Shown: piece after piece, positions 44,725-52,530 of the stretch
Layout of the letters: every line of letters starts with the position of its first letter
How positions within the stretch are numbered: the stretch's first letter is position 1
DNA from: Desulfobacterales bacterium
Lineage (GTDB): Bacteria; Desulfobacterota; Desulfobacteria; Desulfobacterales; JAEINQ01
Assembly (NCBI GenBank): GCA_016342285.1
Contig: JAEINQ010000005.1
Span: 62,001 to 126,000, forward strand
Length of the DNA: 64,000 nucleotides
Direction of reading: 5' to 3'
Made by a program: the position numbers and the translations under genes
Notes under the pieces: generated by a model
The model's input: the letters and a program-made list of their open reading frames with translations, nothing else
Told to the model about the DNA's origin: nothing
Databases searched by the model: none

Positions 44725-44925
44725 ATGAAAAGCACACAAACAGCCCGGTGTCTACGCTATGTTCGGCGCGGTGGCGGCACGTTCCTACCAATGGAGGCTT
44801 ATCGGGTGCGACCGTTTGTTTCCACGGCAACCAAGCGACGATTCATGTTGGTCTTTACCGATAGTGAAGAACCGGAAATATTCCCCATGGCTACTTTTCT
44901 GCAGTGTTTTCGGTTGATCAAATAA
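44725..44925 (+). CDS. small basic hypothetical protein
   Basis: 66 residues from ATG 44725, chosen because GGAGGCC sits upstream; ATG 44707 is an alternative. Basic, beta-like (TKRRFMLVFTDSEEPEIFPM). A weak hairpin CCAATCTT/AAGATTGG (44936-44957) after the stop may end transcription. Confidence 0.5.
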   Translation: MKSTQTARCLRYVRRGGGTFLPMEAYRVRPFVSTATKRRFMLVFTDSEEPEIFPMATFLQCFRLIK

Positions 44926-44975
44926 TGGCTGCCAATCTTAAAATTCGCAAGATTGGGCCATAATTTTATCTAAAG

Positions 44976-44992
44976 GCTTGCTAATAGTGAGA
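44976..44992 (+). promoter_or_regulatory. 17-bp operator
   Basis: GCTTGC-TAATA-GTGAGA matches the element's operator motif and lies only 10 bases before the next start codon. No good -35/-10 pair is visible, so the promoter itself is uncertain. Confidence 0.5.
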
Positions 44993-45001
44993 TTTTGCGC
45001 T

Positions 45002-45418
45002 ATGGAAACACATAATTATATGAAAACAGAAACAGCAAAAGAACCACTATTGGTCTTAGACTTTGGCGACGATGGCCAAGTCAAAGCCGTTGTGAAGCAT
45101 CCCGCTGTTTGGCGACCGGTGTGTTTCACGGGCCCTTGTGAATACTTGGACCTGGTGCCCAATGGCATTTATGACGTGATGTGGTGCGATGCAAAGGAAG
45201 GAGGGATAGTGTTCGACTTTTACCGGTCAGGCGAAGGGTGCCCAATTGGTAAATGGAGTTGTGAGGCGTACCATGAAAATGAGGATGAAAAAGTTTTGGT
45301 TCGACACGGAAACGACAGGAACAAACCCGCGCCGGCATTCGATTATACAGCTTGCCGGACTGGTCGAGATCGAGGGCACGGTGGTCGAGGAAGTCGAGAT
45401 CTTGATGAGGCCGCTTGA
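45002..45418 (+). CDS. hypothetical protein overlapping the exonuclease gene
   Basis: 138 residues if read from ATG 45002; ATG 45020 is an alternative. The first 95 residues look like a real protein (LLVLDFGDDGQVKAVVKHPA, VWRPVCFTGPCEYLDLVPNG). The last 45 overlap the exonuclease gene out of frame and are Arg/Gly-rich, so the natural stop may have been lost through a small indel near 45280. Confidence 0.5.
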   Translation: METHNYMKTETAKEPLLVLDFGDDGQVKAVVKHPAVWRPVCFTGPCEYLDLVPNGIYDVMWCDAKEGGIVFDFYRSGEGCPIGKWSCEAYHENEDEKVLVRHGNDRNKPAPAFDYTACRTGRDRGHGGRGSRDLDEAA

Positions 45419-45872
45419 TGGCCGGAACATTGAGCAAGAAGCCCTTGACATCAACGGCTACACCATGGAGCAGATCATGGCCTTCCCGCCTGCGGTGGAC
45501 GGGTTGCTCAAGCTCCAAAAGGTTCTCGCCAGATATGTAAACAAGTACAAGAAAAGTGACAAATTTGTAGCTTCTGGCTACAATGTCGGGTTCGATATGG
45601 ACATGCTCTATGAAACCTGGTTTGCGGTCAGCGACCAGTACGGCCCCGGGAGCTGGATCTTTTCAGCCAGAGAGGACATTTTGACCGATGTGGCCCGGTT
45701 GATTGCCTTAAAGGGCTTGCGATTGGACGATTACAAGCTGGGCACGGTTTGTGATGCGTTCGGCGTCAAGCTGGGTCTGGATGCCCACAATGCCGTTGCC
45801 GATATCAGGGCCACCCGGGAGCTGGGCCGGATCGTATGCGAGGAATTATATGGCTGGAAACAGGCAGCTTGA
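45273..45872 (+). CDS. DnaQ-like 3'-5' exonuclease
   Basis: 199 residues from ATG 45273 (GTGAGG upstream; ATG 45285 also possible). DEDDh-type motifs: Exo I FWFDTETTGTNP, Exo II SGYNVGFDMDML, Exo III LDAHNAVADIRATREL with His and Asp. Single-domain exonucleases like this proofread or trim 3' ends. Its stop overlaps the VRR-NUC gene by 23 bases. Confidence 0.85.
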   Translation: MKMRMKKFWFDTETTGTNPRRHSIIQLAGLVEIEGTVVEEVEILMRPLDGRNIEQEALDINGYTMEQIMAFPPAVDGLLKLQKVLARYVNKYKKSDKFVASGYNVGFDMDMLYETWFAVSDQYGPGSWIFSAREDILTDVARLIALKGLRLDDYKLGTVCDAFGVKLGLDAHNAVADIRATRELGRIVCEELYGWKQAA

Positions 45873-46179
45873 AACAGGGATTACGAATAAAATTCTCAAG
45901 TATTTAAATTCGCTTGAGGGATGCAAGGCCAGGAAGCGATTCGCTGGCCCCGGGAAAAAAGGCGAGCCTGATATCACTGGTGCGTACCGTGGGCTTCGGT
46001 TGGAAATCGAGGTTAAGGCCGGCGACAATCAACCCTCAAAGATCCAGATCGCCCGGTTAAAGGCCTGGAAAGATTGTGGGTGTCTGTCCATGTGCGTTTG
46101 GTCGCTGGAAGAGGTCCAGGTCGCCATGATAAAACTATCAGATGAATTCTGGTGGAACTCTCAAAAGAAAGCAGCATAG
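45850..46179 (+). CDS. VRR-NUC domain nuclease
   Basis: 109 residues from ATG 45850. The nuclease core GKKGEPDITGAYRGLRLEIE-VK has the Asp of the PD motif and E-x-K; QPSKIQIARLKAWKDCGCLS follows. Stand-alone VRR-NUC proteins of about 100 residues are frequent in phages and can cut branched DNA such as Holliday junctions. Confidence 0.8.
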   Translation: MAGNRQLETGITNKILKYLNSLEGCKARKRFAGPGKKGEPDITGAYRGLRLEIEVKAGDNQPSKIQIARLKAWKDCGCLSMCVWSLEEVQVAMIKLSDEFWWNSQKKAA

Positions 46180-46187
46180 GAGGCTTT

Positions 46188-46535
46188 TTGTTAAAAGAAT
46201 ATGAAGCGTTTGTCTTGAGCGTTGATAAATACACCCAGCTCGATTATCCGCTGTCACACGGATTCAAGCAGGTCTTGTTTGCCGCCCTGGGGATCACAGG
46301 AGAAGGGGGCGAGGTCGCGGATAAGGTAAAAAAGATCCTACGGGATAAACAGGGCATCGTTTCCCCGACCGATTGCCGCGAGCTGCTGTTGGAGCTGGGC
46401 GACGTCCAATGGTACATTGCCAAGATGGCCAGGGCACTGGGTTCAAATCTCAGTGAGGTTATCGCAATGAATCAGGTCAAACTCGAAGATCGGGCGGCCC
46501 GAAACAAAATAAATGGAGAGGGGGATAACAGATAA
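46188..46535 (+). CDS. MazG-like nucleotide pyrophosphohydrolase
   Basis: 115 residues from TTG 46188, preceded by AGGAGG with a short spacer. The all-alpha NTP-PPase motif is visible: TGEGGEVADKVKKILRDKQG (ExxE) and ELLLELGDVQWYIAKMA (ExxD). Hydrolyses NTPs to NMPs; phage versions adjust nucleotide pools or ppGpp signalling. Confidence 0.82.
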   Translation: MLKEYEAFVLSVDKYTQLDYPLSHGFKQVLFAALGITGEGGEVADKVKKILRDKQGIVSPTDCRELLLELGDVQWYIAKMARALGSNLSEVIAMNQVKLEDRAARNKINGEGDNR

Positions 46536-46876
46536 TGCCAAGTGGGCCACAAGGGCATTCGCTTAAGGAGGCGTTGGCCGAGCTGGATGCAGCGGCTGTT
46601 AGGGTAAAAGCCGCCATAGATATAACCACGTCTCCTGAGAATAAAATCAAGTTCCAACAGCTTCGGAACTCGATCATGCGTCACAGGCGGGCCTTGTTGA
46701 AATTGATGTTTGATTATGATGACGCCTTGGCCTGCGTCGGGACTACGTCTTGGTATAGCCAATGGAAGGCAAAAGGCCGGCCTGGGGCAAAAGAAACGCC
46801 AAGCTATAAAAAGAAACTGGTTAAAGTGGACAAGCGATTTAAGGCAAACAGGACTGTCTCGAAAAGTGTCTCATAG
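46535..46876 (+). CDS. hypothetical phage protein
   Basis: 113 residues overlapping the MazG-like stop by one base. Helical N-terminal half (EALAELDAAAVRVKAAIDIT) and a very basic C-terminus (KKKLVKVDKRFKANRTVSKS). Not recognised. Confidence 0.55.
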   Translation: MPSGPQGHSLKEALAELDAAAVRVKAAIDITTSPENKIKFQQLRNSIMRHRRALLKLMFDYDDALACVGTTSWYSQWKAKGRPGAKETPSYKKKLVKVDKRFKANRTVSKSVS

Positions 46877-46999
46877 TGTCTCAAGAAAGTGTCTCATGTA
46901 AAGACAACTACTTGAGACACTCTTGGGTACAGATGCCGAAAACACCCCATATCATGGGTACAGATCCTCAAATGATATTTTTCCGCAAAACAACAAAAA

Positions 47000-47199
47000 G
47001 CGTCAAAAATGTTCGAAAACGAAAAGAAACACCGGGCCAAGCGTCAAAAATGTTCGAAAACGAAAAGGATCACCGAGTCAAGCGTCGAAAATGTTCGAAA
47101 ACGAAAAGAATCACCGAGTCAAGCGCCCAAAACTTGTCAAAATGACAAGAATCACCGAGTCAGGCGCCACATACCTTGTCAAAATGACAAGACTCACCG
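47000..47199. repeat. 41-bp tandem repeat array with internal palindromes
   Basis: Five units start at 47000, 47041, 47082, 47123 and 47164. Units 1-3 carry TTCG-AAAA-CGAA; units 4-5 carry the perfect inverted repeat CTTGTCA-AAA-TGACAAG in the same place. Each unit ends with a version of ATCACCGAGTCAA. The next copy merges into the leader of the following gene. Before the array, 46866-46921 has GTGTCTCA three times and an inverted TGAGACAC. I see no protein-coding gene in 46877-47225. Confidence 0.85.
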
Positions 47200-47225
47200 T
47201 TCAAAATCAAAAAGGAGCACCGAGC

Positions 47226-47618
47226 ATGAATGTTAAGCAGATTAGCCAAGTCGCAAGTTTCCTGAAAGCAGGGCTCGACAAAAAGGGTTGGTTGGACGTG
47301 AGGTTGCGGATTGACCATAACGTCCATAGCGTGGTGTTCAGTTATCCGGACATGCCAGACAGCGGTGATAATACGATGCAGGTAAGTTATCGGGCGCTGG
47401 TTGAGGCGCTTGAGTTGGCGGTCGAGCTTCGTGAGGCCCAAAAAGCCCGCGAGGTAAAAAATAAAAGCGTCACGACGCGCGCTGTATGGCACGGCAAGAA
47501 AGAAGCCCTGCCCGATGGCACTGTGAGCATGCAGGAATTTCTCGAAAAGATTGGCAAAGCGAACAGGCGCGGCCATTTTATAGTGGCAAGTGTGCCCATG
47601 GGCGCCATTTCAAGATAA
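47226..47618 (+). CDS. hypothetical protein, paralogue of next gene's N-terminus
   Basis: 130 residues from ATG 47226 behind AAAAAGGAGCACCGAGC. Its first 80 residues (ISQVASFLKAGLDKKGWLDV, VSYRALVEALELAVELREAQ) match the N-terminal domain of the next gene, so the two arose by tandem duplication. Function unknown. Confidence 0.65.
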   Translation: MNVKQISQVASFLKAGLDKKGWLDVRLRIDHNVHSVVFSYPDMPDSGDNTMQVSYRALVEALELAVELREAQKAREVKNKSVTTRAVWHGKKEALPDGTVSMQEFLEKIGKANRRGHFIVASVPMGAISR

Positions 47619-47649
47619 CCAATTCAAAATCAAAAAGGAGCACCCGACC

Positions 47650-48432
47650 ATGAAGACAGAAAATATAGTGCAACTCGTAAGTTTCCTGAAAGCGGGCATC
47701 ACCAAAGACGGCCGGTTAGACGTGGCGCTTCAAGTCGATCCTGATGACCATCATTTGGCGTTTAGCTACCCGTTTTTGAAGGATCCGGCTGATAACACAG
47801 CCTGTGTGAGCTATTTGGAACTGATCGAGGCGCTTGAACTGGCAATCGATGCCCAAAACGCCCAAAAAGCAGCACCGAGTCTCACGACCCATGCGGCCTG
47901 GCTCGGTGATCCTGAACCCAAATCCGAGATTCGCGGCATGTCTGCTGACATGATCATTATTGATGATCTTGAGTCCGGTGCCCCCGAGCCAATTGCCACG
48001 ACTCCGATAGACTGGTATCACATTCTCACGGCCAGAATGGCGGCGGCTGATAAGCCCCAAACACCGCCCGATGCCCGGCTGGCCCGGTATGATGAATTCA
48101 TGGCCCGGGCCCGCACGATTGTGACCCAGAAAAACCACGACTACTCAGGCGGAAAACAAGACACCGATCCCAATGCCAATTTTGTCGAGATCGCCAGGCT
48201 CTTAGAGGGCGCCCCCATCACGCCCTACACAGTGGCCATGATCTACAAACTCAAGCACGTTTTCAGCTTGCTGACGTTTTGTAAGACTGGCCGGCAGGAA
48301 TCGGGCGAGGCCCTTTTAGGACGGCATCAAGACGACTCGAACTACAGCTTCATCTTAAACGAGCTGGTCGCGCTGCACGAAGAGTGTTTTGCAACGCCCG
48401 ACGAAGAAACAAAAACCAAACTGGCCGCCTGA
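47650..48432 (+). CDS. Nmad1/DUF1599-like protein
   Basis: 260 residues from ATG 47650; leader nearly identical to that of the previous gene. An N-terminal domain shared with that gene is followed by a C-terminal part (from about 160) with RARTIVTQKNHDYSGGKQD, TVAMIYKLKHVFSLLTFCKT, SGEALLGRHQDDSNY and a final helix. This pattern fits the nucleotide-modification-associated domain 1 (DUF1599). Together with MazG and ThyX it suggests nucleotide-pool control or base modification. Confidence 0.6.
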   Translation: MKTENIVQLVSFLKAGITKDGRLDVALQVDPDDHHLAFSYPFLKDPADNTACVSYLELIEALELAIDAQNAQKAAPSLTTHAAWLGDPEPKSEIRGMSADMIIIDDLESGAPEPIATTPIDWYHILTARMAAADKPQTPPDARLARYDEFMARARTIVTQKNHDYSGGKQDTDPNANFVEIARLLEGAPITPYTVAMIYKLKHVFSLLTFCKTGRQESGEALLGRHQDDSNYSFILNELVALHEECFATPDEETKTKLAA

Positions 48433-48623
48433 TTCTACGATTAAAGAAGAAAACCCCAAATGCCTTTTGCTTTTTTTCCTGTGCCCCGATCTTGCCTCTC
48501 TAATAGGGGGGCACAGGATGGGGGGGTCTGTCTATAAAAATAATGGGTACGATTACCTACGTAAAGTCCATCACCGAAAGATGATTGTTGTTCCTCTATT
48601 GTAGTATTATAGCGCCGTTATTT

Positions 48624-48667
48624 TAAGCCCAACACCCCTTGTTTTCGGGTGTCTGGGCTTTTCTTGT
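48624..48667 (+). terminator. rho-independent terminator
   Basis: AAGCCCAACACCC pairs with GGGTGTCTGGGCTT (one bulge) and ends in TTTTCTTGTTT. It closes the operon before a noncoding stretch. Between the preceding stop and this terminator a second hairpin, CCTGTGCCCC/GGGGCACAGG (48478-48517), is present; no gene is visible in 48433-48623. Confidence 0.75.
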
Positions 48668-48670
48668 TTG

Positions 48671-48720
48671 ATAGACACAGCGCGATCCTCCGCCGCTATT
48701 GACTCCGATCCAAGGCCCAG
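48671..48720 (+). ncRNA. truncated copy of the large structured RNA element
   Basis: ATAGACACAGCG joined directly to CGATCCTCCGCCGCTATT and GACTCCG reproduces the two conserved 5' blocks of the elements at 51.57 and 56.18 kb, with the variable stem between them deleted. The later domains are missing. It directly precedes the DUF1874 gene. Confidence 0.5.
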
Positions 48721-48862
48721 TCAATCGACTGGCGTTTCTCAGGCCCTACCGCTGGCATAGCTGCTCGATATATCTGATCTTATTTCTCTCGATCATGAAA
48801 AAATGCTCTTTGTGCTTGGGTCAGTTCTTTAAACCCAAAACCCAAAAACAGGAGATTGAAAC

Positions 48863-49198
48863 ATGACTACTTATCTGGCGAGCACGTTCTCACCCATGAT
48901 GTTGTCTTCCGACGTGCGTGAAACCTCGATCAGGGAGATCCCGCTGTCGAGCGTCCCGGCCGTTGAAAGTATGCGCTCGATTGTATCGCATGAGAATACC
49001 GCCGCCGTGCTCAGCATGATGCTGTGCGAGCCCGTGGCGTTCAGCCGGGTCAACGTCGAACTGGCCCCCGGGGACATGCTGTATTGCGTTGTTCCGTATT
49101 TTCGGGCCACCGAGGCCCGGGAGTTCACCTTCGACGAGGTTATGAGCGCCGGATTCCGGTGCTTCGTCGTTGGTTGCTCGGGAAACCCCACCCGATGA
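48863..49198 (+). CDS. AcrIII-1-like ring nuclease (DUF1874)
   Basis: 111 residues. The fold-defining MTTYLASTFSPMML start and the SIVSHENTAAVLSMML segment match the DUF1874/AcrIII-1 family; RVNVELAPGDMLYCVV follows. The residues used to cut cyclic tetra-adenylate are kept: His in VSHENT, then Arg and Glu in YFRATEA. Known members degrade the second messenger of type III CRISPR systems. AGGAGA lies 9 bases before ATG; the leader contains the boxA-like TGCTCTTT at 48807. Confidence 0.78.
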   Translation: MTTYLASTFSPMMLSSDVRETSIREIPLSSVPAVESMRSIVSHENTAAVLSMMLCEPVAFSRVNVELAPGDMLYCVVPYFRATEAREFTFDEVMSAGFRCFVVGCSGNPTR

Positions 49199-49272
49199 TC
49201 CGGGACATGATCGGGGCCGCTGTGACCTTTGCGATGTGCGGGATCTTCGCACTGGTCGCAGCGCTTCTTTAA
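49195..49272 (+). CDS. 25-residue single-helix membrane peptide
   Basis: ATG 49195 overlaps the stop of the DUF1874 gene (ATGA) and encodes [20 protein letters not shown] followed by VAALL, a single membrane helix. Coupled translation supports it; size makes it uncertain. Confidence 0.45.
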   Translation: MIRDMIGAAVTFAMCGIFALVAALL

Positions 49273-49274
49273 AA

Positions 49275-49369
49275 AAATTCTTTTTGTTCTCGTTTTGAAG
49301 TTTCCACACCCAAACCAGAGGCCGTCGAGCCTCAAACTTCCCATTGAATTGGGAGAAAGCGAGCGAATC
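49275..49369 (+). promoter_or_regulatory. structured leader of ssb
   Basis: A leader with TTCTTTTTGTTCTCG, a hairpin GAGGC-CGTCGA-GCCTC (49318-49333) and CCCATTGAATTGGGAGAAAG, in which CCCA can pair with TGGG next to the ribosome-binding site. The leader at 49868 has the same elements with compensatory changes in the hairpin. Confidence 0.7.
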
Positions 49370-49813
49370 ATGATTAACAAAATCCAACTGATTGGCAACC
49401 TGGGGCAAGACGCGATCGTGCGTTACACGCCGGACGGCCGCGCCGTCGCCAACCTGTCTGTCGCCACCACCGAAAAGTGGACCGATAAACAGACCGGGGA
49501 AGCCCGGGAGCGAACCGAGTGGCACCGGGCCGTGATCTTCGGCAAGTTCGCCGAAGTGGCGGGCAAGATGTACAAGAAGGGCCGCCAGATTTATCTGGAA
49601 GGCAAGCTCCAGACCCGCAAATGGCATGACGACAAAGCGGGCTGCGACCGCTGGACCACGGAGATCGTGAGCCAGATGTGTCGGCTGCTCGGTCCCGCCC
49701 CGGAACGTCGCCCCGAGCCCGCCGTGGCAGCAGCCGGAGCAGAGGGTCAGATCCCGGGACCGGCCAATGAGACTGCCGGCGACTATGGCATGGACGACGA
49801 CGTCCCGTTCTGA
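49370..49813 (+). CDS. ssb: single-stranded DNA-binding protein
   Basis: 147 residues. OB-fold typical of bacterial [60 protein letters not shown] Pro/Ala-rich linker leads to the acidic interaction tail DDDVPF. Element-encoded SSB covers single strands made by its own replication and recombination enzymes. Confidence 0.93.
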   Translation: MINKIQLIGNLGQDAIVRYTPDGRAVANLSVATTEKWTDKQTGEARERTEWHRAVIFGKFAEVAGKMYKKGRQIYLEGKLQTRKWHDDKAGCDRWTTEIVSQMCRLLGPAPERRPEPAVAAAGAEGQIPGPANETAGDYGMDDDVPF

Positions 49814-49867
49814 TCGTCTCAGGCAAAAACAGGCGGGCGGTGCTTCTTCTCGGCCGCTCGTCACTTC

Positions 49868-49967
49868 TTAAAAAATTCTTTTTGTTCTCGTTTTGAGTTT
49901 TCAAACCCAACCCAGGGACCACCGAGTCCCAAACCATCCCATTGAATTGGGAGAAAGAGAGTCCATC
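49868..49967 (+). promoter_or_regulatory. second structured leader, homologous to ssb leader
   Basis: TTCTTTTTGTTCTCG, hairpin GGGAC-CACCGA-GTCCC (49915-49930), then CCCATTGAATTGGGAGAAAG as in the ssb leader. Two base pairs of the hairpin are exchanged relative to the ssb copy (A-T to G-C and G-C to A-T) with pairing kept. Confidence 0.7.
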
Positions 49968-50309
49968 ATGAAAAGAATCGCCAGCATGCTGACCGTCATC
50001 GCCCTGATCGCAGCCCTGATCACCATCGGAGTCGGAACCGCCATCGCCGCTGACCAGCTTCTCGACACGAAGGTCGACTCGGTGGTCACGAAGATCGACC
50101 GAAACGGAAACGCCTACGTCAGGGCGATCATCTCCGAGAAGAAAGAGATCTCAGGCGTTGCCTACGACGCCACCACTGCCGTCATGTTTTTCGGTGAGCA
50201 GGTCGCCTTCGGCAAGACGCTCAAAGCCGGATCCCCGCTCAAGGCGATTGTGGCCGCCAACGAATACAAGGGCCGTGTGAGTTATACGGTCCTGGCCCGG
50301 GTGAATTAA
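49968..50309 (+). CDS. small secreted or periplasmic protein
   Basis: 113 residues. Sec signal peptide MKRIASMLTVIALIAALITI with probable cleavage after AIAA. The mature part is beta-rich (DSVVTKIDRNGNAYVRAIIS, AGSPLKAIVAANEY), like a small OB-type barrel. Envelope location is inferred; function unknown. Confidence 0.65.
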   Translation: MKRIASMLTVIALIAALITIGVGTAIAADQLLDTKVDSVVTKIDRNGNAYVRAIISEKKEISGVAYDATTAVMFFGEQVAFGKTLKAGSPLKAIVAANEYKGRVSYTVLARVN

Positions 50310-50326
50310 GAGTTTCGGCCGAAACA

Positions 50327-50358
50327 CGGCGCACCGGGCATCCCCACCCGGTGCGCCG
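50327..50358. other. perfect 12-bp GC-rich hairpin
   Basis: CGGCGCACCGGG pairs with CCCGGTGCGCCG around an 8-base loop, 18 bases after the stop of the secreted-protein gene. No T-run follows. The rest of the gap to 50540 holds only GGGGCGCGATTCGGAGCGCTCC, a short imperfect hairpin. Confidence 0.65.
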
Positions 50359-50540
50359 ATTGCAATTCCAAATAGGAGGGTCGGTACTCGAAATGGACTG
50401 ATTGTGGCCCAGAATAGGTTAAGCGGCTGACCGGCAATAAGGAAGCGGCGGCACACCAAACGCTTACCGAGTGGGGCGCGATTCGGAGCGCTCCACTGAC
50501 AGTGAAGTTCGACCACATCTTAGAAAGAAAGGTGCACCGC

Positions 50541-50939
50541 ATGAGACGCTACAAGCGAGCTACACCATGGGAAGATTACCTTTGCCTGCTGGGCCTTATC
50601 CTTATTATCGGTCTGGCTATGATCGACATCGGGCTTGCCCATGCAGGGGTTGAACCAGAGCTGCCCGGGGTAAACATGCGTCACATCGTCCGCCACTGGA
50701 TCGACGCCGAGAAAAATCTCGTCACGATTGAAATTGACGAGGTTCTGGCCAGTGGCTCCGACGGCGCCTGCCATATCGCAGGCAAATTGTTTCACTCGAT
50801 TTGTCGTCTGGGGTTTGACTTACTGGTACTTCCACCTGCCGGTCGCGCCCCGGGCGACAATTTCGTGCCAAGTCGAGTCAACCCGATGGATGCACAGTGG
50901 ACCCGGTATCTGGTTGGGAATCAGGACTGGGACGAGTGA
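50541..50939 (+). CDS. membrane-anchored hypothetical protein
   Basis: 132 residues from ATG 50541 (AGAAAGG upstream). One membrane helix (LCLLGLILIIGLAMIDIGLA), then a periplasmic-looking domain with two Cys (DGACHIAGKLFHSICRLGFD). Coupled to the next membrane-protein gene (GTGA overlap). Confidence 0.6.
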   Translation: MRRYKRATPWEDYLCLLGLILIIGLAMIDIGLAHAGVEPELPGVNMRHIVRHWIDAEKNLVTIEIDEVLASGSDGACHIAGKLFHSICRLGFDLLVLPPAGRAPGDNFVPSRVNPMDAQWTRYLVGNQDWDE

Positions 50940-51451
50940 GACAAAAGTTCAAAACGATCTTAACGGTCGCGTCGCTGGCCATGGCCATCATGGGCCTTGT
51001 GACGTTTAGCCTGTTTATTCTGGAAGAGAGCTTCCAGACGGTCATGTTTGGCACATGGCCCGCCCAAGACGCCAAAGACTGGGAGCTTGTCTCAGAGGGC
51101 GCTGATCTGATGGTCGGAATCACCAACACCATGAAAGTGGTGAACTATTCAGCGGGCTGGGTTCAGCCCATCGCGTTTGTGGCATATCGAAAATACGGCA
51201 TTGCCGCTGAATATTACACTCGGTGCCTTCGGGCAAAAGTGTTTGCCAATCGGCCCGAGTTATTTGTTGGTCGCCCTGTGAGCTTCGAGTTTCGCCCTAA
51301 AGAGATCCGGGCGATGCCTGATGGCTCGTTTTTGGCCGTAAATGGTCAGATGCAGGTCCGCACACCAATTAGATTGGAGGGCGCGGTATTTCGCGTCTCA
51401 GGCGTTCTGGAGCGCATCGATGATCGGACGCTTCAGGTGACGATGCCATGA
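50936..51451 (+). CDS. membrane-anchored hypothetical protein
   Basis: 171 residues from GTG 50936. N-terminal helix (TVASLAMAIMGLVTFSLFIL), then a soluble domain containing YSAGWVQPIAFVAYRKYGIA and LFVGRPVSFEFRPKEIR. With its partner it could form an envelope complex, for example exclusion of other phages; no homologue recognised. Confidence 0.6.
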   Translation: MRQKFKTILTVASLAMAIMGLVTFSLFILEESFQTVMFGTWPAQDAKDWELVSEGADLMVGITNTMKVVNYSAGWVQPIAFVAYRKYGIAAEYYTRCLRAKVFANRPELFVGRPVSFEFRPKEIRAMPDGSFLAVNGQMQVRTPIRLEGAVFRVSGVLERIDDRTLQVTMP

Positions 51452-51514
51452 AAAACTTTTCTTGTTCTGATTTTGTTGATTTCCCCCGGTGGTCTGGTCA
51501 ACCACCAAACATAG

Positions 51515-51557
51515 AGCCTCAGTCGGCCGGGTAGCTCCCGGTTGGCTGGGGCTTTTT
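51515..51557 (+). terminator. rho-independent terminator
   Basis: AGCCTCAGTCGGCCGGG pairs with CCCGGTTGGCTGGGGCT and ends in TTTTT. It closes the membrane-protein operon and isolates the structured RNA region that follows. Confidence 0.85.
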
Positions 51558-51569
51558 GTATTTATTTTA

Positions 51570-52440
51570 TTTGGCAGGTACAGCGCCGCGCCGGCTTCCC
51601 ATTGTTCCAGGCACGGCTGCTGGCGTAAATTCCGGCTTCCTTCGTCAGCCAAAATTTACTGGCATCCGTAGCCTGGCCCTGCAGGGCGATCCTCTGCGGC
51701 TATTTATTTCATCGGATAGACCCTGGCAACCGAGGATCATGTGGGGCCAGCCCCACACCCCGCTACTTTTGCAAAAGTAGCAAAACTGGAAGGGCAAGTG
51801 CCCGCAGATCGATCACCCCCACCACCGAGCGACTGCCACCATCGGGTCAAAATGGCAGCTCCCTCAACCCGCTGTATTGACCGCATCCGTGGCATATCGA
51901 CCATCTTCCGTGGACTTTGGGCGGTCAACAGCGGGTAGACGGAGCAAAACTGCCATTTATGCCCCACGCTCAATGGGGCCGCATGCTAAAGCGAAAGCCA
52001 CTGGCTGAGCACGTCCGGCGCCTGGCTGGCGGCTGTTAAATCGGAGTGCAGCGCGAGCCAAAAAGCCGGCTCGCTCGCACTTGACCGATTTTAACGCCGC
52101 TATCAGCCAGGCACCAGACGTGCACGCCAGATCTGGCTTTCTTCGCATGCTGGTGGGTTTCTCTCTCTCTACTCACCACATCCGCCCTCATATCATGGCA
52201 GTTCCTTCCCGCAAGGGCAGACACCATTGAGGTAATGCCAAATCTCCCAATGGCAAAACATGCCAATCTTAAAAAGCCACTGAATGTTTTGCCATGAGCC
52301 GGAGATTTGGCCCCAAGGCCGATCGGTTCCACACCTAATATAGCTGGACTGACTCCGCGACTGTCAAGCCCTTGCGTCCAGTCACTTGCCATGATGGTAC
52401 GCCGCGGATGGTGAGCAGGAGAGAGCAGATCGAAGACGTT
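51570..52440 (+). ncRNA. large ornate structured RNA, copy 1 (novel family candidate)
   Basis: About 870 bases without a coding gene, made of nested inverted repeats. Conserved 5' blocks: TTTGGCAGGTACAGCGCCGC (51570) and GGCCCTGCAGGGCGATCCTC (51675), flanking a variable stem. Domains: GTGGGGC/GCCCCAC (51741-51756); palindrome GCTACTTTTGCAAAAGTAGC (51762); AAATGGCAG (51850)/CTGCCATTT (51950) enclosing ACCCGCTG/CAGCGGGT and TGACCGC/GCGGTCA; GCCTGGCTG (52020)/CAGCCAGGC (52104) enclosing GTTAAATCGG/CCGATTTTAAC and GCGAGC/GCTCGC; and a closing domain CTCACC-ATCCGC (52172)/GCGGATGGTGAG (52404) that encloses ATCATGGCA/TGCCATGAT, GCCAAATCTCC/GGAGATTTGGC and ATGGCAAAACAT/ATGTTTTGCCAT. Strand inferred from flanking genes and terminators. 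Confidence 0.75.
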
Positions 52441-52530
52441 GTTCAAACGGAGGGAGAAAGGAGGCAAATCGGAACATTAAAAAAATTTCTAGATTTTGTT
52501 CTTCATTAACTTTAATCTTGGGAGGAAATC

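Noticed and set aside
47000..47199. CRISPR array or protein-coding repeat
   Set aside because: Units are directly joined without unique spacers, and the 41-base period is not a multiple of three, so neither reading fits.
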